Shown piece after piece: positions 1 to 8,161 of a stretch of 12,199 nucleotides of DNA. Source of the stretch: Deltaproteobacteria bacterium. Lineage in GTDB: Bacteria; Myxococcota; Polyangia; Haliangiales; Haliangiaceae. The stretch spans positions 1 to 12,199 of the forward strand of contig JAGSPR010000185.1 in assembly GCA_018262455.1 (NCBI GenBank), in the 5' to 3' direction. The translations under genes were made by a program, and so were the position numbers. Below the pieces are notes generated by a model, which had not been told where the DNA came from, did not search any database, and saw only the letters and a list, made by a program, of their open reading frames with translations. Numbering within the stretch: position 1 is the stretch's first letter; every line of letters starts with the position of its first letter.

Positions 1-277
1 CACGCGCGGCCGGGCTGCCAGCCGGCGGCACGAACCGGCCCTTGGCACAGGTCTCGATGAGGTACTCGAGGATGGCGCCTGACTCGGCGAGCGTCGCGTT
101 GCCGTCTACAAGGACGGGCGACTTGCCGAGCGGATGGATCGCCTGGAGCGACTTCGGCGCGAGCATCGTCTTGGGATCGCGTTCGTACTTCACGATCTCG
201 TACGGCTGCTCGAGCTCTTCGAGCAGCCACAGCACGCGCTGCGATCGCGAGTTGTTGAGATGATGAATGGTGATCAC
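1..277 (-). CDS. Glutathione S-transferase, N-terminal part (truncated by window edge)
   Basis: Reading the minus strand from a GTG at 277 gives 92 codons that run off the window at base 1. The protein begins (M)ITIHHLNNSRSQRVLWLLEE, the thioredoxin-fold N-terminal domain of a soluble glutathione S-transferase. Visible hallmarks are the SRSQR segment after the first strand (Ser10/Ser12 are candidate activating residues), the KSPVL segment with the cis-proline (Pro54) and the glutathione-binding ESGAI motif (Glu65-Ser66). The family conjugates glutathione to electrophiles in the cytoplasm. The helical C-terminal domain lies outside the window. The start is fixed because an in-frame stop (bases 292-290) lies five codons upstream and no ATG is available. 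There is no Shine-Dalgarno sequence. It is divergent from the OmpA-like lipoprotein gene, with 77 bases between them. The family call is firm; substrate and subclass are unknown. Confidence 0.9.
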   Translation of the reverse strand, partial: MITIHHLNNSRSQRVLWLLEELEQPYEIVKYERDPKTMLAPKSLQAIHPLGKSPVLVDGNATLAESGAILEYLIETCAKGRFVPPAGSPAAR

Positions 278-283
278 GAACGC

Positions 284-289
284 GCTGTA
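284..289 (-). promoter_or_regulatory. Candidate -10 element (TACAGC) for a leaderless GST mRNA
   Basis: On the minus strand TACAGC ends six bases before the GTG start at 277, so transcription would begin at or next to the start codon. The context TGTGATACAGC is AT-richer than its surroundings. No convincing -35 hexamer is visible. The same spacing is found before five other genes here. The remaining bases of the 278-354 intergenic region must hold the divergent promoter of the lipoprotein gene, which I cannot pinpoint. Confidence 0.45.
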
Positions 290-354
290 TCACATTGGTC
301 AGAGAGCGGTCGCGATCGCTTGCCTACCCCGCAGGTGCGATCGAGGATGCCGTC

Positions 355-870
355 ATGAGAGGTCTGATACTCGGGGTGATGCTGGGTGCCACAGGGTGCT
401 CCCTGTTCACGGTCAAGGAGCAGCCGTTTCCGGCGCTCGAGATCCAGGCCAAGCGCCCGCCGCCGGGGCCCGATCGCGTGGTGCTGTTGCCATCGACGAT
501 CGTGATCTCGGACAAGGTGCAGTTCGAGCTCGGCAAGGCCGACGTGCTGCCGATCTCGCATTCGTTGCTGGACGAGGTCGTGAAGGTGATGAAGGACAAC
601 CCGCAGATCGAGCAGGTCCAGATCGAAGGCCACACCGATGCGACGGGCTCCGCGGACATCAACAAGAAGCTGTCGCAGCAACGCGCCGAGTCAGTGATGA
701 AATACGTCACCAGCAAGGGCATCAACGCCAAGCGGCTCGTCGCCAAGGGTTTTGGCCCCGAGGTCCCGATCGCGAGCAACGACGATGCAGCCGGTCAGGA
801 GATGAACCGGCGCGTCGAGTTCAACATCGTGAAGCAGGGTCCGATCAAGACCATCGTGAAGGACCAGTAG
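355..870 (+). CDS. OmpA/Pal-like peptidoglycan-binding lipoprotein
   Basis: 171 residues. The N-terminus MRGLILGVMLGATGC is a short lipoprotein signal peptide with Cys15 as the probable lipidated residue (lipobox ATGC). After a short linker comes an OmpA C-terminal domain from about residue 50 to the end. It has the hallmark GHTD segment, the N...LSQQRAESV helix and the closing NRRVEF; the Asp of GHTD and the Arg of NRR are the residues that bind diaminopimelate in this family. The product should be lipid-anchored, probably in the outer membrane, and tether it to peptidoglycan, as Pal does. The start is ATG 355, preceded by GAGG (343-346) at eight bases; an open frame further upstream has no signal sequence. 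It heads a unit with the next two genes (gap 2 bases, then a 1-base overlap). No tol genes are adjacent, so it may be an accessory paralogue rather than Pal itself. Confidence 0.9.
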   Translation: MRGLILGVMLGATGCSLFTVKEQPFPALEIQAKRPPPGPDRVVLLPSTIVISDKVQFELGKADVLPISHSLLDEVVKVMKDNPQIEQVQIEGHTDATGSADINKKLSQQRAESVMKYVTSKGINAKRLVAKGFGPEVPIASNDDAAGQEMNRRVEFNIVKQGPIKTIVKDQ

Positions 871-872
871 CC

Positions 873-1241
873 ATGACCAAGCTCATCGCATCGTCGATCG
901 TCATCGCGACCCTGGTCGCGGGCGCCGGCTGCAAGACCGGCAGCCCCGAGGTCCGCAAGAGCATCATCGCCCAGATGCAGACCACCAAGCCGCGGCTCGA
1001 TGGCTGCTACCAGATCGCGCTCGCCCGCAACCGCAAGCTGCCCAACGGGATGATCACCGTCGAGCTGATCGCCGAGGCCGGCACGGGCCGATTCAAGAAC
1101 GTGCTGATCCGACGCGACGAGATCCAGGATCCGCAGGTCCGCCAGTGCGTGATCACCGAGGTCGGCCGCCTCAAGCTCGACAAGCCACCCAGCTCCAACA
1201 CGCAGATCCCCTACGCGTTCCGATTCACGGCCGTGAACTGA
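873..1241 (+). CDS. Small lipoprotein with AgmX/PglI-type (TonB-like) C-terminal domain
   Basis: 122 residues. The signal peptide runs from MTKLIASS to GAGC, with Cys20 as the probable lipidation site. Residues ~28-120 resemble the C-terminal domain of myxobacterial AgmX/PglI proteins: a helix ending in LDGCYQIAL, a K-L-P-N-G turn, the strand MITVELIAEAGTGRF, then QVRQCVITEV and a strand rich in hydrophobics near the C-terminus. The paired cysteines in DGCY and RQCV are typical of the family and may form a disulfide in the periplasm. The fold is TonB-like; in AgmX/PglI it is linked to envelope and gliding machinery, but a role here is inference. The start ATG 873 has AAGGA at 859-863 (nine bases away) and lies two bases after the upstream stop. 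Its stop overlaps the next start (TGATG). Most AgmX-type domains I know are part of long Ala/Gly-rich or FHA proteins, so a free-standing lipoprotein form is a reduced version. Confidence 0.72.
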   Translation: MTKLIASSIVIATLVAGAGCKTGSPEVRKSIIAQMQTTKPRLDGCYQIALARNRKLPNGMITVELIAEAGTGRFKNVLIRRDEIQDPQVRQCVITEVGRLKLDKPPSSNTQIPYAFRFTAVN

Positions 1242-1696
1242 TGGCAGCCAAGGTCCCTACCCGCTCGGTGACCCACGAGGACCTCGAGCTGCGTCGCCTG
1301 TCGTCGATGGGGCTCGAGCTCGAGGAGATCGCCGAGGGCGACGTGGTCGCGCTGAGGCCGATGATGGAGCTGGCCGAGGACCGCGGGCGTCCGACGAGCC
1401 ACTACCTCGCCGCGATCCCGCTCGCCACCGAGCTGCGCGTCGACTCCGGTCCCGCGCCCGTGACCGTCCGGGTATGCGCCGGGACCTGCCAGCGCTGGGG
1501 CGCGCTCGACCTGCTCGATCACCTCGTCGCGCGCTGGGAAAAGACCCCCAACTTCGCGATCACGCCGGTGACCTGTCTCGACCGCTGCGACCTCGCCCCC
1601 GCCTGCGAGGTCCACGGCGCCCACGGCGTGCTCGTGCTCGCGCCGTCGACCGCGGCCTCGCTCGATGAGGCGCTCGACGGCCTCACGACTGCGTAG
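1241..1696 (+). CDS. Thioredoxin-fold [2Fe-2S] ferredoxin-like protein
   Basis: 151 residues, no signal peptide, so probably cytoplasmic. Residues 1-70 are acidic and of no clear family. Residues ~74-150 match the thioredoxin-like ferredoxin fold of NuoE/HoxE subunits: VRVCAGTCQRWGALDLLDHL, a strand, then TCLDRCDLAPACEVHG, which parallels the NuoE segment C-L-G-x-C-x-x-A-P. The four likely cluster ligands are Cys79, Cys83, Cys112 and Cys116; Cys122 is an extra. NuoE spacing is Cx4C...Cx3C, whereas here the first pair is Cx3C, one residue shorter. The product probably carries a [2Fe-2S] cluster and acts in electron transfer, but no partner dehydrogenase or hydrogenase gene is nearby. The start codon overlaps the previous stop by one base and has no Shine-Dalgarno sequence, so translation is probably coupled. 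Its company of two envelope lipoproteins is odd for a ferredoxin. Confidence 0.75.
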   Translation: MAAKVPTRSVTHEDLELRRLSSMGLELEEIAEGDVVALRPMMELAEDRGRPTSHYLAAIPLATELRVDSGPAPVTVRVCAGTCQRWGALDLLDHLVARWEKTPNFAITPVTCLDRCDLAPACEVHGAHGVLVLAPSTAASLDEALDGLTTA

Positions 1697-1715
1697 CCGC
1701 CCTGCCGGCCCTCGG

Positions 1716-1734
1716 CCCCCCCCCGCAACGGGGG
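1716..1734 (+). terminator. C9 tract and short G/C hairpin after the lipoprotein-ferredoxin unit
   Basis: A run of nine C (1716-1724), the loop GCAAC and five G (1730-1734) can form a five-pair all-GC hairpin 20 bases after the ferredoxin stop. No U-tract follows, so intrinsic termination would be weak. It could be a transcript 3' end or merely a slippery homopolymer. This is the only hairpin I see in the 140-base gap. Confidence 0.3.
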
Positions 1735-1740
1735 ACCCTC

Positions 1741-1768
1741 GTCGCAGCGGGGCGTCGCACGTGTCGCA
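1741..1768. repeat. Three GTCGCA repeats upstream of the transporter operon
   Basis: GTCGCA occurs at 1741-1746, 1754-1759 and 1763-1768, the latter two flanking a CACGTG core. They lie roughly 70-95 bases before the proposed transcription start of the transporter operon. A regulator site is possible, but the words are short and the surrounding DNA is GC-rich. Confidence 0.3.
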
Positions 1769-1780
1769 GTGTCTCAACGA

Positions 1781-1797
1781 TCCGCAGCAGTCCGCAG
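1781..1797. promoter_or_regulatory. Direct repeat TCCGCAG, one helical turn apart, upstream of the transporter promoter
   Basis: TCCGCAG occurs at 1781-1787 and again at 1791-1797, exactly ten bases apart, so both copies face the same side of the helix. They sit about 40-56 bases before the predicted start of transcription at 1837, adjoining the -35 zone. This is where activators such as OmpR-type response regulators bind. No regulator gene is in the window, so the function is inference. Confidence 0.35.
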
Positions 1798-1822
1798 GCT
1801 GGCCCTCGCACGGGGTTGGCGC

Positions 1823-1828
1823 TAGCCT
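1823..1828 (+). promoter_or_regulatory. Candidate -10 element (TAGCCT) for the transporter operon
   Basis: TAGCCT (TAnnnT) ends eight bases before GTG 1837. There is no Shine-Dalgarno sequence for either GTG 1837 or the earlier TTG 1816, so a leaderless mRNA beginning at the GTG is the simplest reading. If this is the -10 box, TTG 1816 lies upstream of the transcript and cannot be the start. No clear -35 box is visible. Confidence 0.45.
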
Positions 1829-1836
1829 CGCGTGAC

Positions 1837-2550
1837 GTGCTGCGCCTCTCCAAGGTCAACAAGTACTACCGGGTCGGCACGCACAGCCTGCACGTGCTGC
1901 GCGACATCGACGTCGAAGTCGCGGACGGCGAGTTCGTCGCGATCATGGGCGCGTCCGGATCGGGCAAGTCCACGCTACTCAACATCCTCGGCATCCTCGA
2001 CGAGTACGACTCGGGCGAGTACTGGCTGGGCGACACGCTGATCCGATCGCTCAGCGAGAGCCGCGCGGCCCATTACAGGAACCGGTTCATCGGGTTCGTG
2101 TTCCAGTCGTTCAACCTGCTGCCGTTCAAGACCGCGCTCGAGAACGTCGCGCTGCCGCTGTATTACCAGGGCGTCACGCGTCGCAAGCGCAACCAGATCG
2201 CAGGGCAGTACCTCGAACGCGTCGGGCTGCGCGACTGGGCCGACCACCTGCCTTCCGAGATGTCGGGCGGTCAGAAGCAGCGTGTCGCGATCGCGCGCGC
2301 GCTGATCGGCAAGCCTCGGCTGATCCTCGCCGACGAGCCGACCGGCGCGCTCGACAGCGAGACCAGCAAGCAGATCATGGATCTGCTCTCGGAGATCCAC
2401 CAGACCGGGATCACCGTGCTCGTCGTGACCCACGATTCAGAGGTCGCCGCGCGGACCCAGCGCACGATCCGGCTGCGCGACGGCAAGGTGATGACCGCGC
2501 ACGAGCTAGCCGTCAGCGCGAGCCACCCCGGCATGGCGGCGGCGACTTGA
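1837..2550 (+). CDS. ABC transporter ATP-binding protein, MacB/LolD type
   Basis: 237 residues from GTG 1837. All nucleotide-binding motifs are intact (residue numbers from this start): Walker A GASGSGKST near 38-46, Q-loop Gln90 in FQSFNLLPF, signature MSGGQ near 142-146 (Met in place of the usual Leu), Walker B LILADE near 162-167, D-loop ALDS, and the switch His199 in VTHD. The tyrosine in KYYRV can stack on the adenine. Length and sequence fit the stand-alone ATPases that power FtsX-fold permeases (LolD, the ATPase half of MacB), which drive mechanotransmission across the envelope rather than membrane transport proper. The frame is open back to TTG 1816, adding seven residues, but family members begin at this point and a -10-like TAGCCT lies between. 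It is first in the operon with two permeases and an adaptor. The stop TGA overlaps an ATG (TGATG) that opens only a 20-codon frame. Confidence 0.93.
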   Translation: MLRLSKVNKYYRVGTHSLHVLRDIDVEVADGEFVAIMGASGSGKSTLLNILGILDEYDSGEYWLGDTLIRSLSESRAAHYRNRFIGFVFQSFNLLPFKTALENVALPLYYQGVTRRKRNQIAGQYLERVGLRDWADHLPSEMSGGQKQRVAIARALIGKPRLILADEPTGALDSETSKQIMDLLSEIHQTGITVLVVTHDSEVAARTQRTIRLRDGKVMTAHELAVSASHPGMAAAT

Positions 2551-2605
2551 TGCCGACGAGCGAGTCCAGGAGCTCGGTGCGCGCCTCGGCGCGGAGGCGT
2601 CTCCA

Positions 2606-2612
<7 letters not shown>
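2550..2612 (+). other. Possible 20-codon coupling ORF between ATPase and permease 1
   Basis: The ATG at 2550 overlaps the ATPase stop as TGATG and opens a frame of 20 codons (MPTSESRSSVRASARRRLQC) ending with TGA 2610-2612, seven bases past the permease GTG at 2606. Its third positions are G or C in 19 of 20 codons, as in real genes here. It may carry ribosomes across the gap to the permease start. The Ser/Arg-rich product could equally be an accidental reading. Confidence 0.2.
2593..2597 (+). promoter_or_regulatory. Strong ribosome binding site deciding the permease 1 start
   Basis: GGAGG lies eight bases before GTG 2606, the best Shine-Dalgarno sequence in the window. The later in-frame ATGs at 2708 and 2726 have none. 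It therefore supports the long form of the permease with its extra N-terminal membrane segment. Confidence 0.65.
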
Positions 2613-3982
<1,370 letters not shown>

Positions 3983-3994
3983 GGCGTCCTGCCC

Positions 3995-5248
3995 ATGTTC
4001 GACCTCGATAAGTGGAAAGAGATCTGGGCGACCCTCCGTAGCAACAAGCTGCGAACGTTTCTCACCGCGTTCGGAGTGTTCTGGGGAATCCTGATGTTGA
4101 TGCTGATGCTGTCGTTCGGCTCGAGCATCCAGACCGGGATGCAGCGCCAGATGAGCGGCATGGCCACGAACCTGTTGTTCGTGTGGGGCCAGCAGACATC
4201 GGAAAGCTACGACGGCCTCCCGCCCGGACGCCAGGTCGCGTTCAACATCGATGACATCGAGCTACTTCGCAAGCTGAAGACGATCGAGTGGCTCGCCCCG
4301 CGCCTCCAGCTGGGCGGGTGGATGAACAACTTCACAGTCAGCTACGAGAGCAAGGTTGGCTCGTTCACCGTGATGGGCGACTACCCCGAGCTCAAGCACA
4401 TCGTGGCATTCCAGTACGAGGCGGGGCGGTTCATCAACGAGCGAGACATCGCCGAGCAGCGCAAGGTGGCCGTGATCGGGGCCGCCGTCCGCGATCAGCT
4501 CTGGGGACCCGACGTCAATCCGATCGGGACGTTCGTCAAGATCAGCGGCGTGTACTTCCAGGTCGTCGGCGTGACCAAGACGCTGCGCTCGGGCCAGATG
4601 GGAGATCGCGATGCCAACACGATCTTCGTGCCGTTCACGACGCTGCGCACCGCGTTCAACATCGGCACGCGCGTCGGGTTCTTCGCGTTGACGGCGAAGC
4701 CGGGTACCGACGGACCCGAACTCGAGCGCCAGGTCCGCGAGACGCTCAACCATCACCATCGCGTGGCACCGACCGATCAGCTCGCGATCGGCTCGTTCAA
4801 CATGTTCGAGAAGTTCGCGGGGTTCCAGACCTTCTTGCTGGTACTCAGGCTCCTCAGCTGGGTGGTCGGCGGGGCGACACTGTTCGCCGGCGTGATCGGA
4901 GTTTCGAACATCATGCTCATCACGGTGAAGGAACGCACCAAGGAGATCGGCGTGCGCAAGGCGCTCGGAGCCAACCCGCTGTCGATCATCTCGATGGTCA
5001 TGAAGGAATCGATCGCGCTGACGCTGATCGCCGGCCTGATCGGCGTGGCCGTGGGGGTGGGCATCATGGCACTCGCCGACCTCGGGCTCTCCAACGCCAA
5101 GGAGCTGCCGTTCGGCCCGCCCGAGATCGCGCTCTCGACCGTGATGGCCGCCGTCGCCATCCTCGTGGTCTCCGGCGCGATCGCCGGCATCATGCCTGCT
5201 TCCCATGCCGCCTCGATCAAGCCGATCGAGGCCCTACGCGCCGAGTGA
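3995..5248 (+). CDS. ABC transporter permease, MacB/FtsX family (permease 2)
   Basis: 417 residues with standard four-helix MacB-permease layout: N-terminal amphipathic segment MFDLDKWKEIWATLRSNKLR, helix ~21-43, periplasmic domain ~45-275 (AGRFINERDIAEQRKVAVIG and NPIGTFVKISGVYFQVVGV are typical), helix ~278-308, coupling loop VKERTKEIGVRKALGANPLS, helices ~330-360 and ~378-400, ending ASIKPIEALRAE. It is related to permease 1 throughout and matches it almost exactly in the coupling loop, which contacts the ATPase. The periplasmic domain should dock to the adaptor encoded next. ATG 3995 is preceded by GAGG at 3981-3984 (ten bases). The adaptor start lies 14 bases after the stop. Two non-identical permeases with a separate ATPase resemble LolCDE in subunit make-up, but the adjoining adaptor gene points to a MacAB-type tripartite exporter. 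Confidence 0.93.
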   Translation: MFDLDKWKEIWATLRSNKLRTFLTAFGVFWGILMLMLMLSFGSSIQTGMQRQMSGMATNLLFVWGQQTSESYDGLPPGRQVAFNIDDIELLRKLKTIEWLAPRLQLGGWMNNFTVSYESKVGSFTVMGDYPELKHIVAFQYEAGRFINERDIAEQRKVAVIGAAVRDQLWGPDVNPIGTFVKISGVYFQVVGVTKTLRSGQMGDRDANTIFVPFTTLRTAFNIGTRVGFFALTAKPGTDGPELERQVRETLNHHHRVAPTDQLAIGSFNMFEKFAGFQTFLLVLRLLSWVVGGATLFAGVIGVSNIMLITVKERTKEIGVRKALGANPLSIISMVMKESIALTLIAGLIGVAVGVGIMALADLGLSNAKELPFGPPEIALSTVMAAVAILVVSGAIAGIMPASHAASIKPIEALRAE

Positions 5249-5262
5249 TCCAGAGGTCTGCC

Positions 5263-6417
5263 ATGAAACGAGTACTCACGTGGTTCCTGTTGCTGCTGGT
5301 CGTGTCCCTGATCGGCCTGGCGTTTGTCTACCTGGTCATGAAGTCGCGGGCGCACCCGGTCATCTATCAGACCGAGACGGCGGAGAAGACCGACATCGTC
5401 AAGAAGACGGTCGCGACCGGATCGATCGTCCCTCGCCGCGAGGTCGAGGTGAAGCCCAAGGTCACGGGCGTGCTCTCGGAGCTCTACGTCGAGCCTGGCA
5501 AGAAGGTGAAGCAGGGCGATCCGCTCGGCAAGATCGCGATCAACCCCGACGCGATGCAGACCAACCAGGCCGAGTCGGGCGTGCGCACCTCGCAGATCGC
5601 CTACGACAACGCCAAGCGAGAGCTCGAGCGTAACGAGGAGCTCTACAAGAAGGGCGTCGTCGCCGATGCCGAGCTCCAGAAGTACCGGACCGAGTTCGCG
5701 CTGCGCAAGCAGGAGCTGGCGACGGCGGGCTCGAGCCTGCAGCTGGTCAAGGAAGGCGCGACCCGGGGCCAGGGCAAAACGTCGTCGTTGATCGTCACCG
5801 CGACCAACGACGGCATGGTCATCGACGTGCCGGTCAAGGTCGGGTTCTCGGTCATCCAGGCCAACAACTTCAACCCCGGCACCACGGTCGCCGTGATCGC
5901 CGACATGGACGACATGATCTTCGAAGGGCGCGTCGACGAGGCCGAGGTGGCGAAGATCAAGGAAGGCATGAAGCTCGCGATCAAGGTCGGCGCGATCGAG
6001 AAGGACAAGCTCGATGGCAAGCTCGAGTACATCTCGCCGAAGGGCAAGCTGATCGACGGCGCGATCCAGTTCGAGATCAAGGCGGCCGTCGCCAAGAAGC
6101 CCGACATGCAGATCCGCGCGAACTACAGCGCGAACGCCGACATCGTGCTCGACGAGAAGAAGCAGGTGCTCGCGATCCGGGAGGCGCTCGTCCAGTACGA
6201 CAATGACAAGCCATTCATCGAGGTCGAGACGACGCCGCAGACGTTCGTCCGCAAGGACGTCAAGCTCGGGCTCTCGGACGGGATCAAGGTCGAGGTGCTC
6301 GAAGGCGTCACGATGACCGACCGGATCAAGATTCCCGACAACGCCGGCCCCGGCGCGCCGGAGATGGGCGGCCCGGGCGGCGGAAAAGGCCCGAAGCCTC
6401 CGACGAAGAAGTCGTAG
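5263..6417 (+). CDS. Periplasmic adaptor (membrane fusion) protein, MacA/HlyD family
   Basis: 384 residues. Residues ~5-25 are an N-terminal membrane anchor without a lipobox. A first lipoyl half (~60-95) contains PKVTGVLSELYVEPGKKVKQ, a helical hairpin follows at ~100-165 (ERNEELYKKGVVADAELQKY), then the second lipoyl half ~175-205 (VTATNDGMVIDVPVKVGFSV), a beta-barrel domain ~210-295 (ADMDDMIFEGRVDEAEVAKI) and a membrane-proximal domain to ~358. The last ~25 residues are a Gly/Pro/Lys tail. In MacA the hairpin reaches an outer-membrane TolC channel; none is encoded in this window. The true start is ATG 5263 with AGAGG at 5252-5256, six bases away; the frame is open far upstream only because of GC-rich shadow sequence over permease 2. 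It is the last gene of the transporter operon. The substrate cannot be read from the sequence. Confidence 0.93.
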   Translation: MKRVLTWFLLLLVVSLIGLAFVYLVMKSRAHPVIYQTETAEKTDIVKKTVATGSIVPRREVEVKPKVTGVLSELYVEPGKKVKQGDPLGKIAINPDAMQTNQAESGVRTSQIAYDNAKRELERNEELYKKGVVADAELQKYRTEFALRKQELATAGSSLQLVKEGATRGQGKTSSLIVTATNDGMVIDVPVKVGFSVIQANNFNPGTTVAVIADMDDMIFEGRVDEAEVAKIKEGMKLAIKVGAIEKDKLDGKLEYISPKGKLIDGAIQFEIKAAVAKKPDMQIRANYSANADIVLDEKKQVLAIREALVQYDNDKPFIEVETTPQTFVRKDVKLGLSDGIKVEVLEGVTMTDRIKIPDNAGPGAPEMGGPGGGKGPKPPTKKS

Positions 6418-6427
6418 TCCTCCAGCG

Positions 6428-6454
6428 CCCCGCCAGCCCCGCCAGCCCCGCCAG
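6428..6454. repeat. Three tandem copies of CCCCGCCAG after the transporter operon
   Basis: The nine-base unit CCCCGCCAG repeats perfectly at 6428-6436, 6437-6445 and 6446-6454, followed by another C5 run. The coding-strand transcript here is rich in C and poor in U and hairpins. The opposite strand has four runs of at least four G within 40 bases. It may be a Rho-utilisation site or a G-quadruplex. The remaining bases up to the phosphatase start hold no hairpin terminator that I can see. Confidence 0.7.
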
Positions 6455-6496
6455 CCGAGCCCCCGAGATCTCCCCGTCGCGCCACGACGAGCGTGC

Positions 6497-6502
6497 TAGC
6501 GT
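6497..6502 (+). promoter_or_regulatory. Candidate -10 element (TAGCGT) for a leaderless ppx/gppA mRNA
   Basis: TAGCGT (TAnnnT) ends seven bases before ATG 6510, with no Shine-Dalgarno sequence. The alternative GTG 6501 overlaps the hexamer and would be untranscribed or at the extreme 5' end, so ATG 6510 is preferred. No -35 box is recognisable. Confidence 0.45.
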
Positions 6503-6509
6503 GCTGGCG

Positions 6510-8108
<1,599 letters not shown>

Positions 8109-8149
8109 CCGTGCTGGCGTTTCCCCGGCAGCCCGCCGTGGCGCCGTGG

Positions 8150-8155
8150 TACTCG
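8150..8155 (+). promoter_or_regulatory. Candidate -10 element (TACTCG) before the M1 peptidase
   Basis: TACTCG ends six bases before ATG 8162. The G-rich stretch directly abutting the ATG is too close to act as a Shine-Dalgarno sequence. On its own this match is weak; it is listed because spacing equals that of three other genes in the window. Confidence 0.3.
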
Positions 8156-8161
8156 GCGGGG

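Noticed and set aside
267..872. Upstream extension of the AgmX-like lipoprotein frame
   Set aside because: It overlaps the OmpA-like gene and puts ~200 residues of shadow sequence before a clear lipoprotein signal at 873.
1754..1768. CACGTG-centred sequence as a palindromic operator
   Set aside because: The symmetry does not extend beyond the six-base core; only the direct GTCGCA repeats are kept as a weak feature.
1816..1836. TTG start for the ATPase
   Set aside because: No Shine-Dalgarno; seven extra residues not typical of the family; the TAGCCT box lies within it. GTG 1837 is preferred, though not proven.
4288..5262. Upstream extension of the adaptor frame
   Set aside because: It would overlap nearly the whole of permease 2 in another frame, and the Arg-rich translation has no similarity to adaptors. 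ATG 5263 with AGAGG and a membrane anchor is the real start.
8111..8161. GTG start for the M1 peptidase
   Set aside because: Adds 17 residues before an otherwise ideal lipoprotein signal peptide that begins at ATG 8162.
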